This document shows positions 26,352 to 38,852 of a stretch of DNA of 64,000 nucleotides, piece after piece (the stretch's first letter is position 1; each line of letters begins with the position of its first letter). This DNA is from Blastococcus sp. URHD0036 (GTDB taxonomy: Bacteria > Actinomycetota > Actinomycetes > Mycobacteriales > Geodermatophilaceae). Under the pieces are notes generated by a model. It was not told where the DNA came from and did not search any database. It saw nothing but the letters and a program-made list of their open reading frames with translations. The stretch covers positions 343,268 through 407,267 of the forward strand of contig NZ_JNIK01000017.1 in the NCBI RefSeq assembly GCF_000701365.1. Reading direction: 5' to 3'. The position numbers were made by a program, and so were the translations under genes.

Positions 26352-26367
26352 GCGAACACGTGTTCGA
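26352..26367. promoter_or_regulatory. LexA (SOS) box of recA, perfect palindrome
   Basis: The core CGAACACGTGTTCG (26353-26366) is a perfect 14-bp palindrome matching the actinobacterial SOS consensus CGAAC-N4-GTTCG. It is the best LexA site in the window. Confidence 0.92.
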
Positions 26368-26470
26368 CCGCCACCCTGACACGCGGTCCGTCCCATCCGT
26401 CCCACCGATGTCCCGTGGAGGTGCCGGCGCGCCCGGACGGGTCGCGGCGCCGGCGCCGTCGGCGACGGGC

Positions 26471-26665
26471 TCAGCGGTCCTTGCGCGGCACGTCGTACTC
26501 CTCGCAGATGGCCAGCCAGATCCGGCGGGTCGGCACCCCGGCCTCCAGCGCGTCGAGCGCCGTCCGGCCGCCGAGGGCCGAGAAGACGTGGTCCCGGGTG
26601 AGGCTCTGGGCCCGCATCGGGCCGAACTGCTCGTCGAGCCGGGCCCAGAACTCCTGCAGACGCAC
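26471..26665 (-). CDS. DUF3046 protein
   Basis: 64 residues: a short all-helical protein beginning RLQEFWARLDEQFG and containing DHVFSALGGRTALDALEAG and WLAICEEYDVP, the hallmark of DUF3046. Genes of this family sit next to recA in many actinobacteria; the function is unknown. A TAGCGT -10 lies 6 nt before the GTG, so the mRNA is probably leaderless. Confidence 0.9.
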   Translation of the reverse strand: MRLQEFWARLDEQFGPMRAQSLTRDHVFSALGGRTALDALEAGVPTRRIWLAICEEYDVPRKDR

Positions 26666-26671
26666 GACCCG

Positions 26672-26677
26672 ACGCTA
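26672..26677 (-). promoter_or_regulatory. -10 element TAGCGT, leaderless start of DUF3046 gene
   Basis: TAGCGT on the minus strand ends 6 nt before the GTG at 26665. Confidence 0.5.
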
Positions 26678-26714
26678 GCGCGCCGGCGCAGCCCTCCGCC
26701 GCCGGCCACCGGCC

Positions 26715-26720
26715 TAGCCT
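26715..26720 (+). promoter_or_regulatory. -10 element TAGCCT, leaderless start of 35-aa peptide gene
   Basis: TAGCCT ends 6 nt before the GTG at 26727. Confidence 0.45.
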
Positions 26721-26726
26721 GGCCAC

Positions 26727-26834
26727 GTGCTCACCACGGGCTCCACCGCGCTCGACACCGTGCTGGAGATCGGCATCGCCGCCTGCCTGCTGCTGTCGCT
26801 GGTGCTGCTCTGGCGCAACTACCGCGGTCGCTGA
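26727..26834 (+). CDS. 35-residue single-pass membrane peptide
   Basis: GTG to TGA encodes 35 residues: a short polar start (LTTGSTALDTVLE), one transmembrane helix (IGIAACLLLSLVLLW) and a basic tail (RNYRGR), giving an N-out or tail-anchored topology. Codons are strongly GC3-biased and a TAGCCT -10 precedes the start by 6 nt. It converges on the MFS gene with only 4 bp between the stops. No family is recognised; it may be a small regulatory membrane protein, but that is speculation. Confidence 0.55.
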   Translation: MLTTGSTALDTVLEIGIAACLLLSLVLLWRNYRGR

Positions 26835-26838
26835 CCCG

Positions 26839-28110
26839 TCAGCCCGGCGCGGCCGCGGGCGGACGGCCGAGCAGCCACACGACGGCCAGCGGGACCAGCA
26901 GCGCCGCGCTGACCGCCGCGACCAGGCCGTAGCCACCGAGGGCCAGCAGCGGGCCCCCGACGACGCCGGCCAGCGCCGCGCCCAGCCCCATCAGCAGGTC
27001 GGTGCCGCCCTGGGCGGTGGGTCGCTGCTGCGGCCCCACCGACTCGGTGACCAGCGTCGAGCCCGCGACCAGACCGCACGACCAGCCGAGGCCCAGCAGC
27101 AGCAGGCCGGCGCCGAGCTGCCCGGCGTCCTCCGGTCCGGCCGTGCCCGCCAGTGCCGCGGCGGCCAGCAGCAGTCCCGCGCCGAGGGCCACGACGGTGC
27201 GCCGTCCCGCCCGGTCGGCCAGCCAGCCGACCGCAGGCGAGAACAGGTACATGCCGGCCACGTGCACGCTGATGACCAGGCCGATCAGCCGCAGCGTCGT
27301 CCCCTCCGGGCCGTGCGCGTGGCCCATGTGGACCGGCGTCATGACCATGACCCCGACCATCACCGCGTGGGAGACGACGACGGCGGTCAGCCCGAGGCGG
27401 CCGCCGGGATCGGCCCACACCACGGCCAGCGCCGCCCGGGTCGCCCGCCGCGGGCGGGGCTCCGCGACGTCGGCACCGCTGCGCAGCCGGCGGGCCAGCA
27501 GGAGCGGGTCCGGCCGCAGGAAGGCCAGGAGCAGGGCGGCGACGAGCAGGAACGCGGCCGCCGACAGCGCGAACCCGCCGCCCAGCGGGGGCAGGCCCAG
27601 CCGGACGCCGAGGTCCGCGCCCGGACCGGCGAGGTTGGGCCCGAGCACCGAGCCGATCGTCGTCGCCCAGACGACGAGCGAGAGGTCGCGGCCGCGGCGC
27701 TCGGGGAGGGCCAGGTCGGCCGCGGCGTAGCGGGCCTGCAGACCGCACGCGGTGGCGGCCCCGAAGGCGAACAGCCCGGCAAGCAGCAGCGGCAGCGACG
27801 ACAGCGCTGCCGCCACGACGGTCAGCAGCGCGCCGGCCACGGCGACGGCGAACCCGGTCGCCAGGCCGGTGCGGCGGCCGGACCGGTCGCTGATCCGCGC
27901 CAGCGGGACCGCCAGGACCGCGGAACCGAGCACCCCGGCGGTCTGCCCGAGACCGGAGACGGAGTCGCTGCCGGCGACGTCCCGGGCCAGCAGCCCACCC
28001 AGGGTGATGCCGATCGTGACACCCAGGCCGCTGAGCGCCGTGCCGCTGCCGAGGACGGTGAGCGTGCGGCGCTGGACCCGGGCGAGGTCCGGTGGGGCCT
28101 GGGTCTCCAC
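26839..28110 (-). CDS. MFS transporter
   Basis: 423 residues with 12 predicted transmembrane helices. The MFS loop 2-3 motif reads ARISDRSGRRTGLATG and its second-half counterpart GWLADRAGRRTVVALG. The long central loop (RRLRSGADVAEPRPRRATR) separates the halves. It is probably a drug or metabolite exporter; the substrate cannot be inferred. The start GTG 28110 lies 5 bp after the stop of the acyl-CoA dehydrogenase gene, so the two are likely co-transcribed. Confidence 0.9.
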   Translation of the reverse strand: METQAPPDLARVQRRTLTVLGSGTALSGLGVTIGITLGGLLARDVAGSDSVSGLGQTAGVLGSAVLAVPLARISDRSGRRTGLATGFAVAVAGALLTVVAAALSSLPLLLAGLFAFGAATACGLQARYAAADLALPERRGRDLSLVVWATTIGSVLGPNLAGPGADLGVRLGLPPLGGGFALSAAAFLLVAALLLAFLRPDPLLLARRLRSGADVAEPRPRRATRAALAVVWADPGGRLGLTAVVVSHAVMVGVMVMTPVHMGHAHGPEGTTLRLIGLVISVHVAGMYLFSPAVGWLADRAGRRTVVALGAGLLLAAAALAGTAGPEDAGQLGAGLLLLGLGWSCGLVAGSTLVTESVGPQQRPTAQGGTDLLMGLGAALAGVVGGPLLALGGYGLVAAVSAALLVPLAVVWLLGRPPAAAPG

Positions 28111-28115
28111 CGCGC

Positions 28116-29258
28116 TCAGAGACCGATCGAGCGGCCGATGATCTCCCGCATGATCTCGTTGGTGCCGCCGTAGATCGACTGCACCCGCGCGTCCCGCCAC
28201 GCCTTCGACACCGGGTACTCGTCCATGTAGCCGTAGCCGCCGTGCAACTGCAGGCAGCGGTCGGCGACCCTGTTCTGCAGCTCCGTCGTCCAGTACTTCG
28301 CCATCGAGGCGTCGACCGCCGACAGCTCGCCGGCGTTCAGCCGCCGCACGCACTCGTCGACGAACGTCCGCGCGATCGTCGTCTCGGTGTGCAGCTCGGC
28401 GAGGACGAACCGGCTGTTCTGGAAGGTGCCGACCGGCCGGCCGAACGCCGTCCGCTCGGTGACGTACTCCAGCGTCTGTGCCAGCACGGTCTCGGCGGAG
28501 GCGACGGCGGTGACCGCGATCGACAGCCGCTCCTGGGGGAGGTTGTCCATGAGGTGGGCGAAGCCGCGGTTCTCGGCGCCCAGCAGGTTCTCGGCCGGCA
28601 CCCGCACCTCGTCGAAGAACAGCTCGGCGGTGTCCTGCGCCTTCAGGCCGACCTTGGCGAGGTTGCGGCCACGCGTGAAGCCCGGCATGTCGCGCTCGAC
28701 GACGAGCAGGCTGGTGCCGCGCGAGCCGGGGGCGTCGGGGTCGGTGCGGGCGACGACGATCACCAGGTCGGCGTTGATGCCGTTGGTGATGAAGGTCTTC
28801 GCGCCGCTCAGCACCCAGTCGGTCCCGTCGCGTCGCGCGCTGGTCGTGATCGCCTGCAGGTCGCTGCCGGTGCCCGGCTCGGTCATCGCGATGGCGGTGA
28901 TCAGCTCGCCGCTGCAGAAGCCGGGCAGCCACCGCTGCTTCTGCTCGTCGGTGGCCAGGTCGCGCAGGTAGGGCCCGGTGACGTCGTTGTGCAGGGTGAA
29001 CCCGACCCCGCTGGCACCGACCCGGGCGAGCTCGGAGTCGACGACCGCGTTGTAGCGGAAGTCGCGGACCCCGCCGCCGTACGGCTCGTCCATGTCCATG
29101 CCGAGCAGGCCCTGCGCGCCGCCGGAGGTCCACACCTCGCGCGGCACGATGCCCTCGGCCTCCCACTGGTCGTGGAAGGGGACGACGACCTTCTCCGCCC
29201 AGGCGCGCACCGTCGCCCGGAAGTCCTCGTGGTCGGGCTCGAAGAGCGTGGAGCGCAT
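28116..29258 (-). CDS. acyl-CoA dehydrogenase
   Basis: 380 residues, FAD-dependent, introducing an alpha-beta double bond into an acyl-CoA. Family signatures are AMTEPGTGSDLQAI (FAD/substrate binding), GAKTFITNGINADL, and the C-terminal DARVQSIYGGTNEIMREII. MAKYWTTELQNRVADRC and LQLHGGYGYM complete the C-terminal bundle. Chain length and specificity are not clear. Co-directional with the MFS gene 5 bp downstream. Confidence 0.93.
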   Translation of the reverse strand: MRSTLFEPDHEDFRATVRAWAEKVVVPFHDQWEAEGIVPREVWTSGGAQGLLGMDMDEPYGGGVRDFRYNAVVDSELARVGASGVGFTLHNDVTGPYLRDLATDEQKQRWLPGFCSGELITAIAMTEPGTGSDLQAITTSARRDGTDWVLSGAKTFITNGINADLVIVVARTDPDAPGSRGTSLLVVERDMPGFTRGRNLAKVGLKAQDTAELFFDEVRVPAENLLGAENRGFAHLMDNLPQERLSIAVTAVASAETVLAQTLEYVTERTAFGRPVGTFQNSRFVLAELHTETTIARTFVDECVRRLNAGELSAVDASMAKYWTTELQNRVADRCLQLHGGYGYMDEYPVSKAWRDARVQSIYGGTNEIMREIIGRSIGL

Positions 29259-29286
29259 GGCCGCAGTCTGCCTCAGCGGCCGGCGG

Positions 29287-30141
29287 TCACGGGACGACGT
29301 CGGGGACCATGTGCTGGCTCTCCTTGGGCGGCCGGACGTAGTCGTCGTGCACCGGCGGCCGGGGCGGGAGCGCCGGCGGCGGGTTCGGGCTCAGGTCCTC
29401 GTAAGGCACCTGGCCCAGGAGGTGGGTCATCACGTTGAGCCGGGCCCGCTTCTTCACCTCCGCGTCCACCACCCACCACGGCGCCTCGGGGATGTCCGTC
29501 GCGGCGAGCATCGCGTCCTTGGCCCGGGAGAAGGCGACCCAGCGGTTGCGTGCCTCGAGGTCCATCGGGCTGAACTTCCAGCGCTTGGTCGGGTCGGTCA
29601 GGCGGGCCTGGAACCGCCGCTCCTGCTCGGTGTCGCTCACCGAGAACCAGTACTTGACCACCCGGATCCCGCTGCGGACGAGCATCCGCTCGAACTCCGG
29701 GCACGACCGCATGAACTCGACGTACTCGTCGTCGGTGCAGAACCCCATGACCCGCTCGACGCCGGCGCGGTTGTACCAGGAGCGGTCGAACAGGACCATC
29801 TCCCCGGCGGCCGGGAGGTGCGCGACGTAGCGCTGGAAGTACCACTGCCCCTTCTCGCGCTCGGTCGGCGCCGCGAGCGCGACGACGCGGGCGGCGCGGG
29901 GGTTGAGCCCCTCGGTGATGCGCTGGATCGCCCCGCCCTTCCCGGCGGCGTCACGGCCCTCGAACACCACCACGACCCGCAGCCCCCGGGCGCGGATGTA
30001 CTCCTGCTGCGTCACCAGCTCGATCTGCAGGCGAGTCAGCTCCCGTTCGTAGAACTTCTTGCCGACCTTGGTGCGCGCCGGCGGCTCCGCCTCGAGCGCC
30101 CCCGCCGCGTGGTGGTCTCCTGCGCTCCGCGAATGGGCCAT
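29287..30141 (-). CDS. ppk2: polyphosphate kinase 2
   Basis: 284 residues; phosphorylates nucleotides with polyphosphate. Walker A FEGRDAAGKGG is near residue 58, the lid/substrate motif DRSWYNRAGVERVMGFC, Walker B-like VLFDRSW and the TDPTKRWKFSPMDLEARNRW region typical of class I PPK2. ATG 30141 is chosen (GGAGG about 12 nt upstream); a further 84 codons upstream are open but overlap lhr on the other strand. The C-terminus adds a Pro-rich tail. It is transcribed divergently from lhr. Confidence 0.95.
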   Translation of the reverse strand: MAHSRSAGDHHAAGALEAEPPARTKVGKKFYERELTRLQIELVTQQEYIRARGLRVVVVFEGRDAAGKGGAIQRITEGLNPRAARVVALAAPTEREKGQWYFQRYVAHLPAAGEMVLFDRSWYNRAGVERVMGFCTDDEYVEFMRSCPEFERMLVRSGIRVVKYWFSVSDTEQERRFQARLTDPTKRWKFSPMDLEARNRWVAFSRAKDAMLAATDIPEAPWWVVDAEVKKRARLNVMTHLLGQVPYEDLSPNPPPALPPRPPVHDDYVRPPKESQHMVPDVVP

Positions 30142-30235
30142 CCCCGGAGGGTCGACCTCCCCGCCGGGCGCGGCAAGACCCCCGCTCCCGGGGGAACGTG
30201 CCGCCTCGGCCCGGCGGAGTGTCGTACCCCGGGGT

Positions 30236-30241
30236 GACACT
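30236..30241 (+). promoter_or_regulatory. GACACT -10-like element before lhr
   Basis: GACACT lies 6 nt before the GTG at 30248. The same hexamer at the same distance precedes three other genes in the window (17187, 17228, 39536). Confidence 0.4.
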
Positions 30242-30247
30242 GGCGAC

Positions 30248-34849
<4,602 letters not shown>

Positions 34850-35054
34850 TCCGCCCGGCCCCGATCCGTCCGGTGCCACCGGAGCGGGGAAGAGACGTTC
34901 CGGCCCAGCTCCGCCCCGCCCACGAGGGCCGGAGCGGTCGCCGGCCGGCGGGCACGACGCCGCGGGGCCCTGCCCGAGCGGCTACCGTCCGGTCCGGGCC
35001 GGCCCCGGCCCGGTTCCCCCGGTGACGGCGCGCCGTCCTGGTCGAGAGGCGCTC

Positions 35055-35948
35055 ATGTCGCAGACCCCCGTCGAGACACCGCCGGTGCTCTCGAGCCCCG
35101 AGGCCGTGGCGGACGCTCTGCGCGCCGCGGGATACCTGCCGGACGAGACGATCGCCGGAACGGTCCACCTCGCCGCGGCGCTGGAGAAGCCCGTCCTGGT
35201 CGAGGGCCCGGCCGGCACGGGGAAGACCGAGCTGGCCAAGTCGATCGCCCTGGCCACGGGCGCGCGGTTGATCCGGCTGCAGTGCTACGAGGGCCTCGAC
35301 GAGGCCAAGGCGCTCTACGAGTGGGACTACCGCAAGCAGTTGCTGCGCATCCAGGCCGGAGGCACGGGCGGATCGGGCACCGAGGGGTGGGAGGACGTCG
35401 AGGGCGACATCTTCAGCGAGCACTACCTCCTGCGCCGGCCGCTGCTGGAGGCGATCCGCGCCGAGGACGACGTCGTCCTGCTCATCGACGAGGTCGACCG
35501 GCTCGACGTCGAGACCGAGGCGCTCCTGCTCGAGGTGCTGTCGGACTACCAGGTCTCCATCCCCGAGCTCGGCACCGTCACCGCCCGCCGCCGTCCGCTG
35601 GTCTTCCTGACCTCCAACAACAGCCGCGAGCTCTCCGAGGCCCTCAAGCGCCGCTGCCTGTTCCTGCACGTCGACTACCCCTCGCCCCAGCGGGAACGGG
35701 AGATCGTCCTCGCCCGGGTGCCGGGGTTCTCCGACAAGCTGGCCGGCCAGGTCGCGAACTCGGTCGCCGCCCTGCGCCAGATGGACCTCAAGAAGCGGCC
35801 GTCGGTGTCGGAGACGATCGACTGGGCGCGGACGCTGCAACTGCTCGGCGTCACGGAGGTCGACGGCGACGCGCTGCTGCGGCACCTGCACGTGCTGCTC
35901 AAGCACCAGAGCGACATCGAGACCGCGCGCACGCGGCTCACCCGGTGA
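35055..35948 (+). CDS. MoxR-type AAA+ ATPase
   Basis: 297 residues. Walker A GPAGTGKTE is at about residues 51-59, Walker B VLLIDEVDR near 143, sensor FLTSNNSRELSEALKRR, and the lid with VSETIDWARTLQLLGV. MoxR ATPases work with VWA-domain partners as chaperones for maturation of metalloenzymes or complexes. It is the first gene of a three-gene overlapping operon ending in such a VWA protein. ATG 35055 has GAGAGG 5 nt upstream. Confidence 0.93.
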   Translation: MSQTPVETPPVLSSPEAVADALRAAGYLPDETIAGTVHLAAALEKPVLVEGPAGTGKTELAKSIALATGARLIRLQCYEGLDEAKALYEWDYRKQLLRIQAGGTGGSGTEGWEDVEGDIFSEHYLLRRPLLEAIRAEDDVVLLIDEVDRLDVETEALLLEVLSDYQVSIPELGTVTARRRPLVFLTSNNSRELSEALKRRCLFLHVDYPSPQREREIVLARVPGFSDKLAGQVANSVAALRQMDLKKRPSVSETIDWARTLQLLGVTEVDGDALLRHLHVLLKHQSDIETARTRLTR

Positions 35949-36655
35949 GTTCGGACCTCCCGCCGGTCCTGCTCGTGCACGGTCTCGGGTCGTCGTTCGA
36001 GCACAACTGGCAGCGGACCGGCTGGGTCGACGTGCTGCGCTTCGAGGACCGCACCGCCCTCGCGTTCGACCTGCCCGGACACGGCACCTCGACCGCACCG
36101 GTCGACGGCGCCGCCGCCCGCGCGGCGCTGGAGGAGCTGCTGGACGAGGTGGGCACCGTGGACGCCGTCGGCTTCTCCGCCGGCGCCGTCCTGCTGGCCG
36201 GTGTGGCCGCCACCCGGCCGGGCGCGTTCCGCCGGCTCGCGCTGCTGGGCGTCGGCGACGGCTGGTGGCGCGGCGGGCCGTCCGCCGCCGAGCCGCTCGC
36301 CTCGGCGCTGGAGACCGGCTCCGACGTCGAGGACCCGGGCCTGCGGGTGTTCCAGCGGCTCGCCCGCTCGGCGGGCAACGACCCGGCGCGGGTCGCGGCC
36401 TACCTGCGCTCGGCGCCGACTCCGCCGTCGCCCGAGGAACTGGCCGCCGTCGACTGCCCGGCGCTCGTCGTCCTCGGCGACCGCGACCCGGTCGGGCCGG
36501 CGGACCGGCTCGCGGCCGGGCTGCCCGATGCCCGCGTCGCGGTGCTCCCGGGGGTCGACCACATGGCCACCAGCAGCAACGTCCGCTGCCAGGACCAGGT
36601 GGCCCGCTTCCTGGCCGGGGAAGCCGTCGGGACCGCGGGGCGACCGGCGTGCTGA
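35945..36655 (+). CDS. alpha/beta hydrolase
   Basis: 236 residues of the alpha/beta-hydrolase fold. HGLGSS forms the oxyanion loop, the nucleophile elbow is VGFSAGAV (Ser about residue 81), the acid is in VLGDRDPVGPAD and the histidine in PGVDHMATSS. The substrate is unknown. The GTG overlaps the moxR stop (GTGA), and its own stop overlaps the next start by 7 nt, so all three proteins are probably made together. Confidence 0.88.
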   Translation: MSSDLPPVLLVHGLGSSFEHNWQRTGWVDVLRFEDRTALAFDLPGHGTSTAPVDGAAARAALEELLDEVGTVDAVGFSAGAVLLAGVAATRPGAFRRLALLGVGDGWWRGGPSAAEPLASALETGSDVEDPGLRVFQRLARSAGNDPARVAAYLRSAPTPPSPEELAAVDCPALVVLGDRDPVGPADRLAAGLPDARVAVLPGVDHMATSSNVRCQDQVARFLAGEAVGTAGRPAC

Positions 36656-38187
36656 CCGCCGTGGAGGGTCTGGTCGCCGAGCTGCGCCAGGTGGGCGTGC
36701 CGGTCCCGGTGAGCGCGGTCGTGGACGCCGCCCAGGCGATGACGCGCATCGACGTCCTCGACCGGGGCGCGGTGCGGGTCGCGCTCCGGGCGGTCCTGGT
36801 GAAGGACGCCGGACACCTCACGACCTTCGACACCGTCTTCGACACGTTCTTCGCACTGCAGGGGCAACCGGGCGAGGTCGAGGAGGCCGACCGGGGACCC
36901 GTCGGAGGCGACGACGGAACCGAGACCTACGGCGACGGCCACGGCGACGGCGGCGGCCGGGGCGGTGCCCCGCGAGGCCTCCAGCACCTGGACGACGACG
37001 CCCTCCGCGACCTGCTGGTGCAGAGCCTGCGGGACGAGGACGCGACCCTGCTGCGGGCACTCGCCCGCGTGCTGGTCGACCGGCACGCCGCCGTGAACCC
37101 CGCCCGGCCGCAGGACGTCGGCTACAACCTGTACCGGGCCCTGCGCATGATCGACTCGAGCGAGATCGTGGCCCGCCTCGCAGCCGCGGCGGACCCCGGT
37201 CCCGGCGGGGAGGGCGTGCCGTCCGAGGTCGCCGTGCTGGCGGCCGAGGCACGGGTACAGGCGCTGGGCCTGGCGCTGGAGACCGAGATCCGCCGCCGCC
37301 TGGTGGTCGACCGGGGAGCCGACGACGTGGCGCGGACGCTGCGGACGCCGCTGCCGGAGAACATGGCGTTCCTCGGGGCGTCGGCGCTGCACGTGGCCGC
37401 GATGCGCTCGGTGCTGCGCCCGCTCGCCCGCTCCCTCGCCGCCCGGATGGCCGAGCAGCGACGGAAGCACCGCCGCGGCGCGCTCGACGTCCGCCGCACC
37501 GTGCGCAGGGCCATGAGCACCGGCGGCGTCCCCGTGACACCGGTGTTCCGCCGGCCGCACCCGGCCAAGCCGCAGCTCGTCGTCCTCGCCGACATCTCCG
37601 GGTCGGTGTCGACCTTCGCCACGTTCACGCTGCAGCTGATCCACGCGCTGCGGTCGGAGTTCACCTCCATCCGCAGCTTCGCCTTCGTCGACGGCATCGA
37701 GGAGGTCACCGACCTGATCGACCGGGCCGAGGACCCCACCGAGATCGCGCGGCTGCTCAACGAGGCCGGAGCCGGCGTCTGGCTCGACGGGCGCAGCGAC
37801 TACGGCAACGCCCTGTCCGGTTTTGCCGAGCGGTGGGCATCCCAGCTCACCCGCCGCACGACGGTCCTGGTGCTCGGGGACGCCCGCGGCAACGGCCACG
37901 ACCCGCAGGTCGACGCGCTCGCCACCGTGCGGCGGTCGGCGGGAGCGGTGCACTGGCTGAACCCCGAGCCCCGGGACTCGTGGAACACCGGCGACTCGGA
38001 CATCGGCCGGTACGCCGCGCACTGCGACACCGTCGTGGAGTGCCGCACCCTCCGCGACCTGCGGGGCTTCACCGAGCGGCTGGCCGCACCGGGCGCCGTG
38101 GTCGCTCCCGGGGTGCAGCCGGCCGCGGAGGGTGTGGGACAGCGCCGGCACGACCACGGGGACGGCCACCACCATCACCACCACTGA
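36649..38187 (+). CDS. VWA domain protein, CoxE-like, with native His6 C-terminus
   Basis: 512 residues. The helical N-terminal half (PVSAVVDAAQAMTRID, FDTVFDTFFALQG) is interrupted by a Gly/Asp/His linker (GDGHGDGGGRGG). A CoxE-type VWA domain follows, with MIDAS motif DISGS at about residues 315-319 and DARGNG later. MoxR-VWA pairs such as CoxD-CoxE and NorQ-NorD activate metalloenzymes. The extreme C-terminus reads RRHDHGDG followed by six histidines, a likely metal-binding tail. The moxR homologue is two genes upstream; no client enzyme gene is adjacent. Confidence 0.9.
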   Translation: MLTAVEGLVAELRQVGVPVPVSAVVDAAQAMTRIDVLDRGAVRVALRAVLVKDAGHLTTFDTVFDTFFALQGQPGEVEEADRGPVGGDDGTETYGDGHGDGGGRGGAPRGLQHLDDDALRDLLVQSLRDEDATLLRALARVLVDRHAAVNPARPQDVGYNLYRALRMIDSSEIVARLAAAADPGPGGEGVPSEVAVLAAEARVQALGLALETEIRRRLVVDRGADDVARTLRTPLPENMAFLGASALHVAAMRSVLRPLARSLAARMAEQRRKHRRGALDVRRTVRRAMSTGGVPVTPVFRRPHPAKPQLVVLADISGSVSTFATFTLQLIHALRSEFTSIRSFAFVDGIEEVTDLIDRAEDPTEIARLLNEAGAGVWLDGRSDYGNALSGFAERWASQLTRRTTVLVLGDARGNGHDPQVDALATVRRSAGAVHWLNPEPRDSWNTGDSDIGRYAAHCDTVVECRTLRDLRGFTERLAAPGAVVAPGVQPAAEGVGQRRHDHGDGHHHHHH

Positions 38188-38216
38188 CCGCAGCGGTCGC
38201 CCCGTGCTGGCTGCGC

Positions 38217-38813
38217 CTACGCGACGGACGCGCCGCCGCTGACGGCCTGCCGGACCACGACCACGCGGCGGCGGACCACCGTGCCGTCCGGCAGCCGGAC
38301 CTCGGCGGTGACGACCCCCTGCGGGGGGTTCCCCTCCGGCGGGTCCACCGGGTCGAGCACGCGGACCACCTCCACCCCGTCCGGCTCACCGGACCCGGCC
38401 CAGCTGCCCGTGACCGTCGGGTCGGCGGTGTCGCTGCGGGTCTGGTGGGCGGCGATGACCTGACCGGTCAGGAGCGCCGCCAGCTGCGCCACGGCCACCG
38501 GGTCGTGCGCCCCGTCGTAGAACCACCGCGTGCCGAGGACCCCGTGCTCGGAGGTGCCGACCAGGGCCCGGTCGTCCTCCAGCGGAGCGCCGCGGTAGGC
38601 AAGCGGCACCGCGTACGTCGTCCCGCCCGCCGTGTCGGTGACGAACAGGACCTCGATGCCGACCTCCCCCGCGGGGTCGTCGAGCCGGAACCCGCCGGCG
38701 CGGACCAGCGCCGGCGGACCCTCGTGGTCGCGGTACCAGGGCTGCCGGGGCAGCCAGGCCGTCAGCAGGTCGAGCTTGCCCGGGATCAGCGTGGTGTCGT
38801 GGATCGTGGCCAT
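38217..38813 (-). CDS. stand-alone maltokinase N-terminal cap-like domain protein
   Basis: 198 residues beginning ATIHDTTLIPGKLDLLTAWL. WYRDHEGPPALVRAGGFRLD, AVPLAYRGAPLED and GVLGTRWFYDGAHDP resemble the N-terminal cap of mycobacterial maltokinase. The kinase domain itself is absent. Families annotated as maltokinase N-terminal cap-like are common in actinobacteria without known activity. ATG 38813 is chosen; six upstream codons are optional. It is probably soluble and stands alone. Confidence 0.8.
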   Translation of the reverse strand: MATIHDTTLIPGKLDLLTAWLPRQPWYRDHEGPPALVRAGGFRLDDPAGEVGIEVLFVTDTAGGTTYAVPLAYRGAPLEDDRALVGTSEHGVLGTRWFYDGAHDPVAVAQLAALLTGQVIAAHQTRSDTADPTVTGSWAGSGEPDGVEVVRVLDPVDPPEGNPPQGVVTAEVRLPDGTVVRRRVVVVRQAVSGGASVA

Positions 38814-38852
38814 CGCCGACCACCCTGGCACGGCTGCCCGCTCCTCGGCAGG

